From assembly GCF_001638985.1 (NCBI RefSeq), contig NW_017265152.1:562849-626848 (forward strand): DNA of 64,000 nt. Direction: 5' to 3'. The position numbers and the translations under genes were made by a program. The notes beneath the pieces were generated by a model that was not told the DNA's origin, did not search any database, and saw only the letters and a list, made by a program, of their open reading frames with translations. Of the stretch, positions 1 through 14,307 are shown piece by piece. Within the stretch, counting starts at the first letter, position 1. Every line of letters begins with the position of its first letter. This DNA is from Phycomyces blakesleeanus NRRL 1555(-) (taxonomy: Eukaryota > Mucoromycota > Mucoromycetes > Mucorales > Phycomycetaceae).

Positions 1-198
1 TACATATATACTATACACGCATGTATATAGATATATTTGCATAGATACATGGATATACATAGATATATACTTTCTCATGGAAAGTTTGTTCTTTCCCGCG
101 TTCCCTATCTGTTGTCCGAGAACAAAGGTGGTGGTGGCTTGGCTGCTTTCACTCACTCGGCTGTTTCCATTTTGTTTTACCTTTCTTTTTGACATACA

Positions 199-678
199 AT
201 GGAAAACCAAAATCCCGTAGCTCTTCCTCAACACAAACTCTCACTCGAGCTACGAAGCCATCCAGAGCGAGGAAGAGGCGTATTTGCAACAATCCCTATA
301 GCTCGTAATACAGTTGTCGATATTTCACCCATTCTTCATTTCAACCATGAAGAATATTCCCAGCATGGAAAATACACTGTATTGGATCATTATACCTACC
401 GATGGAAAGATGGTTATGCTTTGGCGCTTGGACTTGGATCAATGTTCAATCACTCGAATCATCCAAATGTCGGGTTCATAAGAGATCTTGAAAACGGTCT
501 GATTCGCTACATCGCTACTGATGACATTTCAAAAGACGAAGAACTTTGTATATCATATGGCTCTAACATCTGGTTCAAAAACACTGAGGCCGAGGAAAAG
601 ACTGAATTAGAGCAAAAGCATGAACCCGAAGAAACAGAAGAGCAATGGTGGAATCATCTGACTTGGGAACTTGATTAG
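199..678 (+). CDS. Small SET-domain protein (putative lysine methyltransferase)
   Basis: A single-exon gene of 159 codons. Almost the whole protein is one SET domain. The N-terminal SET motif RGRGVFA is at about residues 24-30. The cofactor- and substrate-binding core GSMFNHSNHPN lies near residues 80-90, and the closing motif DEELCISYG is near residues 113-121. The family transfers methyl groups from S-adenosylmethionine to lysines of histones or other proteins. There is no pre-SET, post-SET or MYND zinc motif, and the tail is an acidic, Glu-rich stretch ending in a Trp-rich segment. This resembles the small stand-alone SET proteins found in many fungi. The first in-frame Met sits just before the domain and gives a complete fold, so the start looks right. 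The substrate cannot be read from the sequence. Confidence 0.85.
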   Translation: MENQNPVALPQHKLSLELRSHPERGRGVFATIPIARNTVVDISPILHFNHEEYSQHGKYTVLDHYTYRWKDGYALALGLGSMFNHSNHPNVGFIRDLENGLIRYIATDDISKDEELCISYGSNIWFKNTEAEEKTELEQKHEPEETEEQWWNHLTWELD

Positions 679-947
679 AGAAACTACACTTTATTTGTTT
701 GTTTGTTTGCTATTATTATTATTTTGTTTGAAATGTAAATATAAGCAGTATATGCCTGATTGATAGATAATGACCTTGTGTCGCTTTCTTTCTGTCACGC
801 ATGCACGCACACACAGTCCCTCTATCCTCTTTCCGCCTGTCCTTTTTTATACTTTGTCCCATTATGGGAAAATAATTCTCCGCCATAGTCACGTCATTGT
901 CTCAACGTGGATTCTCGGTGGGAGGGTTCAGGGTGTTCGTTTGCATC

Positions 948-2393
948 ATGGCTGATCAAGGTAAGATTAGCAAATAAGCTCACTGAGGAAGAGCTAATAA
1001 GATAATATAGGATCAAGTTACGCTGTATTACAGCATGTTCCTGTCATGGTATCTCCGCAATATACGCTCCCAAAACAGGTAGAACAATGATGCTTCACAA
1101 GAGGACAGTCTATGCGGTAGATAGATGGACTCATCGCATTCCTCAAGGTCACTCTCGGGACAGACATCCTTCCAATTCCTGAAGACTACCTAAAGCTGGT
1201 AAAATGAAGAATAGTTTAGTTTTGTAGATCCGCACATCTTAATTTTTATATGATAGGCAGTTTATTCCTTTACATTAGAACGAGAGACACTTGAAGATGT
1301 TAAGATATCTAATCAGAAGCAAAGAGAGGCTGAAGAAGAGTTAGCGAGAAAAAGAGAAGCATACGAACAAGAGAAAATCAATAAGCAGAAGATTGCAGCA
1401 AGGAAGATAGCACCTGGATTCTTGGATACAGACACTCGAATTCTACATCCAAAGCAGATATATAATTCTGGACGGGGTGCAGAAGAAGATGGACATGAAC
1501 AAACAACCGATTCAGAAGCAAAAGATGAAAATATGGAAAAAGAGACAAGACAATTAATGCCTGTAAGAAGTAAATCTCCTTCACAGGATAGAGTGGTAAA
1601 GATTAACATACAAATAAATTAAAATAATATATATGTATGTATATAAAAGAAACATGTATCTGACTCTTGCTGTCTTTTAGACTTCTTCTACTGCTTTTGA
1701 CTATCTCAAGTTTGAACAAGGGCTAGCGCCACCTGATCCATGGGATACACCTGAAAATGATATGGTAGCATTGCGTTCAATTTTGGGAGAAGCTAAAGAG
1801 AAAACAGAGAGATCGCCGCCTAGAAAACAAGACAGCATCACCCAAATGCCAAGTCCATATACGCCCCACTATTCTCCCTATATTCGCCCTTCCGTTTCTT
1901 CATATTCCAAAGATGGTAGGCTGTCTATAGATTTTACATATATTACTAAGCTTTTATGCAAGGAAAGAGAAATTACATTTTTTATACCTTACTCTATTGT
2001 TCAATTTCTTTGTGGTGTTTAGGTTACTGGCCATTTAACCCTCAATCACCCAACCAAAACTATCCCGCAACCTCAATCTCGTCAGGCAGACCAGCTCCTG
2101 GGCCTGCAATCCCACCAAAGTTCTTTTATGATCCAGTTAAACCCAGCCAGTCTCCTAGGCCTCCACCACCAAATATTCCTAAAGCACCCTCAGAATACCG
2201 CTCTGATCCAGGATCACCCAACTCTCCACCCCCTTTACCACCTTTACCCCCGACAACTTCACCATTGAACGATTTAGTACGTGAGCTCATCAACATGGGA
2301 TTTTCGCGCTCTCAAGCCGAAGAGGCCTTGGAGAAGAATGAGAACGATTTGACAAAGGCAACCAACTTTCTTTTGGATCAAGCGGTTGGATAA
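948..2393 (+). CDS. UBAP1-like ESCRT-I subunit (UMA region plus C-terminal UBA)
   Basis: Six exons (948-960, 1011-1078, 1148-1198, 1257-1595, 1681-1915, 2023-2393) join in frame to a 358-residue protein. The N-terminus has a UMA-like segment: VPVMVSPQYTLP, then LPIPEDYLKL and VYSFTLERETLED, in the same order and spacing as the start of animal UBAP1. A coiled, Glu/Lys-rich stretch follows. Then come FDYLKF and VALRSILGEAKE, matching UBAP1's short FDNL and RNIL region, a Pro-rich linker, and a clear UBA domain at the end (LINMGFSRSQAEEALEKN). UBAP1/Mvb12 proteins are the fourth subunit of ESCRT-I, which sorts ubiquitinated cargo into multivesicular bodies. The UBA domain should bind ubiquitin. 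The gene converges on PMR1, with 113 bp between stop codons. Assignment rests on motif order, not on an alignment score. Confidence 0.75.
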
Positions 2394-2506
2394 ATAAATA
2401 GAACACTTGTTTTAAAAGGTCTGCCTTTTTTTTATATAAAATAATAATAATAATTGTTTGATATATACTACAACAAACATAATCTATACATCGTAAATTT
2501 TCATGC

Positions 2507-6163
<3,657 letters not shown>

Positions 6164-8055
6164 TGAATGCCGGGTAAAGGACGTCCTCTCCCGCTCAAAC
6201 AGGCAACCAAAGTCAATCTTGGTTCTTTGGTCCTACCGTGACGGTGATCGTCCAATATTCAAATGAAATCGACTTTTTTTATTTTATTTTATATATCGTA
6301 TTATATTTTTAATCATTTTTCTTGGTTTGTATTTAAAGAAAAGGCATTTGAACTCCATCGTATACACTCACGCTGAGAAACGTTTCAACCCCAGCTAAAA
6401 GTTATACCAAAAAAAAAATAAGAAAAATTCAAAATAAATATAGTATTTTCTTCTTATTTTATTAATCAAATCAAACATTGAATGTAGATTCTCATCAAGA
6501 AAAGCCCTTATTTTCTTTAAAGCAACAAGTTCTAGGCGTTAATTATGATCCAGTGTTTACAGAAATTTACAGAAAGATGTTGCTGTAACTGATTTAATGA
6601 CAATATATTAATTTGATTTGATTGGCAAAGACTAATTGTCATTTTAAAAAAAATCCAATTCTCAACCTCATGGAACATGCTTGGCACGCGCTATACAAAA
6701 ACATATGCCAAGTAATGCTTGATCCCAGAGAGCATAAGATCCAGTATTTTTTTTCTGCTCTTTTTTTTTCTGTTCTGTTCTGTAAGCAGCTCATTAATAT
6801 ATGATATTATCATCTCGTCTTTTGAAGTTTTAAGAGCTTAACTATAAGTACTTATGAACAGTTGAATGCTAAAGATATCCTTTGAATTCTCTCATTTTTT
6901 TCTTTAAAATCTCAGAGGATAAATCACTTTTTTTTTCTGGAACGATTATATGAACTTTTGTTTCTAAGCCTTAAGAATACTTCCTCAAAAAAATAGACAA
7001 AGACACTACATTACAGTGTTAAACATAACTATTTATCCAAATTATTCATCAAGCTAAGGTTTTTCCTGAATCAAATTTTAGCTGTACTTTACAGTTGTAG
7101 GCAGAAACAGCAAGGCTTGTCTAAATTATGAGAAAGTTTCTGATAAAAGAATCGAAAGATTCTCAACGAAGATATGACAATCTCTAATTTTTTTAAAAAA
7201 AAAAAGGATTTATTTAATTGTAAAAGCAATACAATGCACTCGTGTGTGAATAGCCAATGGGCTTTAAAGAACTGAATGTTCTTTACGTTCCAAAACAAGG
7301 CCGCTGTAATTACTTGCATTGAAGCATCAGATCCAACTAAAGATAGAGCTAACCTTTTACCAATTTTATATACGATTTTGTCTTCTTACCACTCATAGAA
7401 AAATCTTCCAGTATCTCTGTCCTGGAACCACAGCCATATAGACTTTCTAAAACAGGGTGTATTCCAGATAATCCTCTTTGGATTTATGGACATAGCTCCA
7501 CAGGGCTGGTACTGTTATGGAGAATTCATGTAGTGAACACAAACTCCAACTTTTTGTACTGATATTTCATGCAAAGGAACATGCACGGATTCATTTGACA
7601 GCTATAATATACCCCTGGCGCTACCTTCTATGTGTATCCAATGTCCCTTAATAGTGGGCGCTGGGAATATTTGTCGGCATGGTATCTAAGTAGATGTTGA
7701 TACGATAGTCTTGCCTCCTTTGTGAGCGCCGTGCATTTTTTGTTGGGGGTATGAGGTACTCTGCTTGGGTGATTCCTATCTAATAAGGGTATTCCCACAC
7801 CTCCAGATCAACCCTGCCAGAAACAAAAAAGACGGGTGCGCCTATCACTTTCTTCATATCTTGCTTGAAATCAACAGTGAATATTTGATTTTTTTTCCAG
7901 AAAGATTTAAGTATATGTGATGTCGTTTATCATATAGCTCTCTATACTTTTTTATCACAAGGTCTAGAATCAGCGAGGCTTTAATTCCTAACAATTATGT
8001 AGCTATCCACCCTTTTACTGGGGATCCATTTGAGATTACTGAAAGCGCGATTTGG

Positions 8056-8099
8056 CTCAGTCAAATACGCAAATTGACTCAGTCAAATGTGCAAATTGG
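8056..8099. repeat. Two-copy 22-bp tandem repeat
   Basis: Two adjacent copies of a 22-bp unit (8056-8077 and 8078-8099) start ctcagtcaaat and end gcaaattg with three differences. They lie in a small cluster of related words: aaagcgcgatttggc just before (8042-8055) and aaagcgccatttggcac after (about 8149-8165). Such a cluster would fit the end region of a degraded transposon, but no partner end was found. Confidence 0.5.
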
Positions 8100-9198
8100 G
8101 CACTGTACTAAGCGTCAATTAGGGTGTTCAAAAGCGCGGGCTGGTTTTAAAAAGCGCCATTTGGCACCGGAGGTTTTGATAGGATTCTTATTTTCTTTCT
8201 ATCGAAGAACTTTGAAATTGTTGGTACCACAAGCCTTTATCAATTCAAATTACTTTATAGAACTTTAACTGTATTAAGAACTCTTGGCTTTCTATTCCTT
8301 TTTCTTTTTAGAACAAAAGAAAAACGATAAATAAAATAAAACATGAGTGGGTTTCATTTTCATTTATAAAGAGGTTTAAATTTATTAGCAGATAGATAAC
8401 AAAATCCAGCGGGATCATGATTAAAGATGTATTGTAAGTTGTCAATTATATATAAAAATAAATAAATGTGAATAAAGGCTAAGATCAACCAAAATCTTCA
8501 GTGCTTTAAATGTGTACATGTATACCTTAACATATGACCATTGTGTTGTATACGCTGTCAAATACAATGATCTGATCACAATAGATAAGCGAATACAAAA
8601 TTTACTGTCATAATATTTATATAATAAATATAGTCAGAGGGTTTGCCAAACGTGGAAATCAAGTCAGCACAATATTAGACAGCTGGCCAACTAATTTATA
8701 TATATATATAAAGAGGTGGGCCTGAGGGTTTCTTGTGAGGATTCGCCAGATGATACCCAGTAGAGGTTAGAGAGGGTATAAGCTTCCAGTTATTTGTTTT
8801 TATTTGAAATTGATGAAAGTACAATGTATTAGAAAAAGGTATCGAGTGAAAGGTTTATCAGAAAGGGGGAGATTTAGTTGCACAATGTGAGATTTAATTA
8901 GTGTGTAATGATGGTAAGTCTTTTTCATTGTTGCATGAGATGCAAACCTATCAAACAAACATTATTTGACACCTTCATCGAAACACGCTATCGGTTTCAT
9001 TCCATTTTCTCCAAAAAGAATAGATACTTGGTTTTGGTAATCTAAATCGGTGGGACACAAAGGGACTCTTCCCCTGTGAAGTGTTGTTTAAAGGTTGTTG
9101 CGAAGTCAATACCATCCTTTACACACATTAATTTACATCGCATTTTCAGGTTTCATCATTAGAACTGTTGTTTTTAATAATCTTTTCGTATTTGGCTA

Positions 9199-9232
9199 TA
9201 CAGTCACAGCCAAAAACGTTTTGACCTCTGAG
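9199..9232. repeat. Probable terminal inverted repeat of a Tc1/mariner element (left end)
   Basis: The word tacagtcacagccaaaaac followed by gttttgacc has the look of a Tc1/mariner end: it starts with TA then CAG and carries a GCCAAAA core. It lies 132 bp beyond the stop of the decayed transposase, where the 3' end of the element is expected. A weak partial match to its complement (ttttggctgt) is present near 10398-10407, but the right end is not certain. Confidence 0.5.
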
Positions 9233-9364
9233 CTCAAAAATTCATGATAGAGCATGACATATATTCAACATGCAACTGCTCATTAGTAATAAAAGCTAAA
9301 GTCTTTAAATTTCAAATAAAAGATGATATGCATGCCTATGATTGGAATATATATATATAAAAGA

Positions 9365-10240
9365 TCAATAGACGATATGACCTCCTTTGGTCTCCATTAC
9401 AGTTTGACGCCGATGTTGCATGCTGCCGGCAAAAGTTGATGAAAGTTCGAGGCCCATTGTTTTCCATTAGTGTTGCATTACAGCCTTTAAATAACTAATG
9501 TTGTTGATTTTGGCCCTTTTAGCACTCATATTCTTCTCGAGAATCCGCCAAAGGTACCTATAATTAACTCTCCACCACCTCGAATAAGAGCCAGCATGGT
9601 AACTGGCGTTGTCTTCTTGGAACACAAAGTACCTGTTTTGTTCCTATGAAGGTTTTTAAGACCAAGGGAGGAAGTTCTAAAGCTAAGCAAAGTCTTCATT
9701 TTTTTTTTGGTTGGGCAAACCCATGAGGAGAAATCCCACTCCCTTCCTTCGGGACAGAGCAAAGTCTTCATCTATTGGTCGTAGTTTACGTTGCCATATA
9801 AGAAAAACAAAGGTCCCTAAAACCACGAGCACAGAAACAGCTCCAAATCATCACACTGCCTTTCCCTCACTTAGTTCCATCGATGATATATATATATATA
9901 TACTTTATACCTTTCGCCAACTCTTCTAGTAGCTCTAGCTCCTTTATCATTACCATTGACTGTAAATTTTGATTCATCGACCCAATTGACTTGAGCATGA
10001 GATCAGTTCTGCCTATCTTTATTCTTGTAGTTTTCTGCCAAGGCTTGAGTTATGGGCTGCGATATATGAACCAAAGCTTGAACGCATCAGGAAACGGAAT
10101 ACTATGTCTTCCAATCTTCTTGTCAATATTTCTAGGTCTTTTGAATCATTTTCTTGGCTCATGGAATCTTGTTTCGTCTACATTCTTAATTCTGCATTTG
10201 ACTCTGGGCAGACTCGTGTCAACAGCGGCGTAAATGTTTG
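9365..10240 (-). pseudogene. Decayed Tc1/mariner-type transposase
   Basis: Reading the minus strand in shifting frames gives a clear Tc1-like series. VNWVDESKFTVNG (about 9960-10000) contains the first catalytic Asp. MIWSCFCARGF follows near 9815-9855, matching the VMVWGCF block. Then FQEDNASYHAG (about 9590-9620) contains the second catalytic Asp. LWRILEK follows, and the C-terminus is MQHRRQTVMETKGGHIVY and a stop at 9365. The usual NPIE motif that carries the final Glu is replaced by unrelated residues. Several frameshifts and stops break the gene, and a (TA)n run interrupts it near 9888-9900. The N-terminal DNA-binding part is not recognisable beyond about 10240. This is an inactive relic. 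Confidence 0.8.
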
Positions 10241-10444
10241 CGCCTTAATTTGCATAAATGCATACACATAATTCATCCGTGTTTGCAAGGATTGGCTTTC
10301 GTATATAGAACACAGGTGATAGTTGATGAAATTGTGTTTTGAATGTTGTAATCGATCAATAGAATGGGAATAAAGCAACGTTTTTATTTTTATTTTATAG
10401 ATTTCTTTTGGCTGTTTTTGGGTGCAGGTCGATTTTTTTTTTCA

Positions 10445-10672
10445 GTGTGAGTGTATTATTTTATTTTATTTTATTTTATTTTTTTAATTTTTAATTTTAA
10501 TTTCTATTTTATTTGATTTATTTTTTAATTTTAATTTTAATTTTTTGTTTTTAATTTATAAAAAAAAATTGAAAAAACATAAAAAAAACACAAACAAAAA
10601 ATTGAAAAAACAAAAAAAAAATCAAAATCTATATAAAATGATTTAAGAAAATCAATTTATATAGATTTTGAT
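10445..10672. repeat. T-rich/A-rich low-complexity block ending in a hairpin
   Basis: A run of ttttatttta-type repeats is followed by an A-rich block with aaattgaaaaaac words. It ends in a perfect 17-bp inverted repeat: arms 10621-10637 (atcaaaatctatataaa) and 10656-10672, separated by 18 bp. The opposed T-rich and A-rich halves could also pair loosely. It may be a decayed foldback element or MITE, or only low-complexity DNA. Confidence 0.6.
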
Positions 10673-13600
10673 TGGTTCATTTTCATTTATTTTATTGAAT
10701 TTATTTACCATTGGTGGCCAGCCAATGATGAAAGTGGGATCTCCCTGTTGGACGAGAAAATTTTCAAAAAACTCGCAGTGGGCAACAGATAGGTTATCAG
10801 CATTCTACACCTGCATAGACATCGCGTGGTTTATATAGTTTGGTTTATAGGTCTTCAACTGTGAAAGTCTTTCGACCGGTTTACTAAGGCCACATCTATG
10901 AGCAGACTACGTAGATAACCGCCACAATAAAGATCTGAAAAATTTGCAAACTTTTGGCCCCTTTTTATAGACAAAATGGTTCAATTCTTGTACGACCTTT
11001 TGCAATTGAAAGAAAGTCACGGAACGTGAAAATTAAAATGATTGGTGTTTGAAAAATGAGTCAATGACTTTTAAATCATTTTGATTGGCTTTTAAAATTG
11101 TGACGCCATATGAAAAAAAGAGTCCTTGGGGTTGAAATAAAAAAGTCACATCAGAGAGAGAAAACCGAGGCGGCTAAAAAGAAAAGTCACCGCAAAAATG
11201 GCTCATAGTGTTAGGAAGGATATTGGATACGTGACTTATTATTTCTAGGTGACGTCTATTGTTCTATAAGGTTCTATGAGAAAGAAAATATTCAGTGTGT
11301 GAGTAATTTGGTGATTGCGTAGTATCTAAAGCGTACACGGCCGTTTGCTGCCCAAAGTAAAACGAACTTCTTTAAGTGAATCTTTTTTTAAAAAAGAGAA
11401 TATAAATCCAAGTAATTACACCTTTTTAAATAGCTCCTATTAAAAATCCATTTAAAGGAGTTACACTGCAAGAGGTGTGCACGGCCGTTTTGGCCGTTTT
11501 TGGCTTTTTTAAGAGCTGAAAATCTCAAACATTATTTTTAATATTTTTTTGTTAAATCGTAAATCCAATCCTCACAAGAATTGTTTACAAACCAATACCT
11601 CTTCTTCTTTTGCATTGGTATTAAGTACATCCTATTCACTGAGTAAGCTACGATTGTTAGGTTTAATAGAATTGGTGTTTTATAACTGACAAAGACGCAT
11701 AGTTGTGCCTTTTTCTCAAAAAATAAAATAATAATAATTAACCAACATTGGGTTACGACGAGGTTCAATTTTTAAGGACAAGACGTTTTTGTAAAAAAGA
11801 TAAACTTTTGTATATATAAATATAATTGGACTCCTTGCCTTTAAAATTCATTGCAACTTTAATACAAGCACATACAGAGGGAGAATAGACAGCCTTTCCA
11901 GAAATCATTGGTGCAAAAACGAAATGGACCGAATGCATCAAATGTACCAAAAAAAAGATCAATTTAGCAGAAGAATGGATAAAAAAAAAAGCGTACCAAT
12001 TTTCTCTGCTATTTTTGCACAAACAATTTCCGGAAAGAGCACCTTTCTAGCCTTTAATCTTGGGATCAGTAAAGCTATAATAAAATTAAAATAACCAAAA
12101 CAAAAGACCATTACAATTTGCTTCTAATCCCTCACTCAGCCCCCTCCTTATTTATTATTTATTATTTATTATTACTAGTATCAAGGTCAGTTTTTAGTTC
12201 TCTCTCATACACACATCAAAATTACCGGTAAAAATATAAAAACAAAAGACACATCTTATCTTTCGCCCTTTTTACAATAAATTGATTTTCATTTTATATG
12301 TATATTGGGTAGGTTGAAACAGAAATATATTAGAAACAACCTAATAATGCTAAGATTAACGATTAGATTCGCTGAATGAGCAGATGATTGTCATTATCAA
12401 AAAATATATATACTGTTGTAAGAAGAAAAGGCAAGAAAGAGAAGAAATATTCGCTTGTGTCTACCTATGCATGGTTTCTGACTCCACTCTTTCTATATAT
12501 CTATATAGTCATTACAGGTCATTAGCAGGTGATCATGTACCGGACACTAATGGTAATATGTGGAGTAAAGAAATGGATATAGTAATCATTATTTATGTTT
12601 GTACTTGGAGACATCACATATTGGACAGGTGGCAAAGCTAGATTTAAATATCATTGCATGCGGATTATCAGTAGTGCAGCTATGTAGCTATGCAGCTATG
12701 CAGCTATGCAGCTGTCCATATGACTTTTTCTAACATATGGATGCATATTTTGATCAATATATATATATATATATATATTTGTAAATATTATTGAAATTAT
12801 CACGATTCTTTAATACTGACAATAGAGATTTAGAGTTTCTAATAAAGCAGACATTTCAAGTAGTAAACTTGAGACAGATGTTCGATTATTGATTTGTTTC
12901 TGTAAACCGATTCTGATTCCAGTACATACGCATTGGAACAAAGTGTGATTTAAAAGGAGAACTGCCATTTAAGAATACTATGGCTAATATTTATAATAAC
13001 AATAAAATCTAGTGCTTTATATAATCCCATTTAAGGAAAGTTGACACTGGATACTTGGCCTTCTATCATCGTACTGTGTTTTCCCTCCATAATTATTTGC
13101 AAACTATGAATTATTGCCGAAAATACCGTATGAGAAATTTGATTGTTGTATTAAATTAGAATAAAATCAAAGCTCAGCAGAAAATTTTAAGATTTAGAAG
13201 AAAAGACAAAAAGAGGGGGTTTATTCCAATGACCAAGAAAAACTATGCCAGTAAACATCAAGATATATATAATTAGATATATAAGTCTTTAAGGTCTTGA
13301 GTATTGATACTATTAATAATCATAATTACTGATACTTGAGTTGATCTTTATACGAAATGAAAGAGGGTCAATGCACACAGCTATTATCTAAACAAGACGA
13401 ACATTTCCTGGCTCAATAACCATATACGGAGACTCTCTTCGTGCAAGGAGAAACACAATAGCTTTTACATTGTCTTGGCAGCATATGACCTACATATAAA
13501 GAGTTCTGGGGTAGACAATGTATCATAAGCACGTGGAGCCCGAGGTAATATGAAAATGCTTTGTTTAAGACCTCTCTTTACCAACACAGTATCTCATTCT

Positions 13601-14307
13601 TTTATTCCTTTATCTGACTGACTTTGTCTACAGAGATTAGTTAAGGTGGTACTGATGAATTTTGTATTCTAATGCCCTGATCCAAATGTCACATATAGCG
13701 TATTTGTTGTATTTATGCTTGTGTGGAACCCAGATCTTTTTTTTTTTTTTTTTTTTTTGGCTCTTATTTTCTTTGCGCGGCTATTTTCAAAATGCAATGT
13801 AATCTGTGGGCGAACTTTAAAGATAAAGAAGCTTTTCTTTTTGCTTAAAAAAAATAAAGGATATAATGAACTGAGCTCAGCATAATTACCCAAACTATCA
13901 ATCAAGACCTGTCTAATCAAAGGAACAACCTATTGCCATATCATTATTACCCTTAAAGGACACTTCCCGTTAATACTCATCATTTAAACCAAAATATCTT
14001 GATAATAAAGAGGATATTTATTTAATTTATTTATTATCAAGGTAAATCAAAAGAACGCCCACAGAAGACACGCATGACGGACATCCAATGAATGGCGGTG
14101 CGGATAGCGCAGTGCCTAAACAGCAGAGCAAGATGTTTGGAGACCGTCTTCCTTATCCTTTATCTCTCTTTCTCTCTAAATAATTTCCTTCTTCTTTTTT
14201 TCCCTTAGTTTAATTTATATATATTACGTATACATTTAGTTTTCTTCTAGAACCTTTTTTCTTTTTTTTTTTTTTAAAAAAAAATTACTTTATAACATTA
14301 TTATACC

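Larger units (their letters stand above)
6164..14307. other. Gene-poor 8.1-kb stretch
   Basis: No open reading frame here looks like a normal host gene. The stretch holds the decayed Tc1/mariner transposase (9365-10240) with one recognisable terminal repeat (9199-9232), a short tandem repeat at 8056-8099, T- and A-rich blocks with a hairpin (10445-10672), (TA)n runs and a T run near 13738-13758. A less AT-rich segment at about 7400-7880 translates on the minus strand with few stops but resembles nothing I can name. I saw no tRNA cloverleaf, rRNA or CRISPR-like array. The right end just upstream of 14308 is pyrimidine-rich, as expected for the promoter of the following gene. Confidence 0.6.

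Noticed and set aside
9526..9771. 81-codon minus-strand open frame as a gene of its own
   Set aside because: It overlaps the broken transposase in a wrong frame; the Tc1 motifs appear in a different frame of the same stretch.
11331..11500. Two acggccgtt words as inverted-repeat ends of an element
   Set aside because: The word itself is a near-palindrome, the flanks do not match, and no target-site duplication is visible.
14104..14150. A tRNA-like stretch (gcggatagcgcagtgcctaa)
   Set aside because: It starts like a tRNA D-arm but has no T-loop (GGTTCGA-type) word and no pairing acceptor stem.
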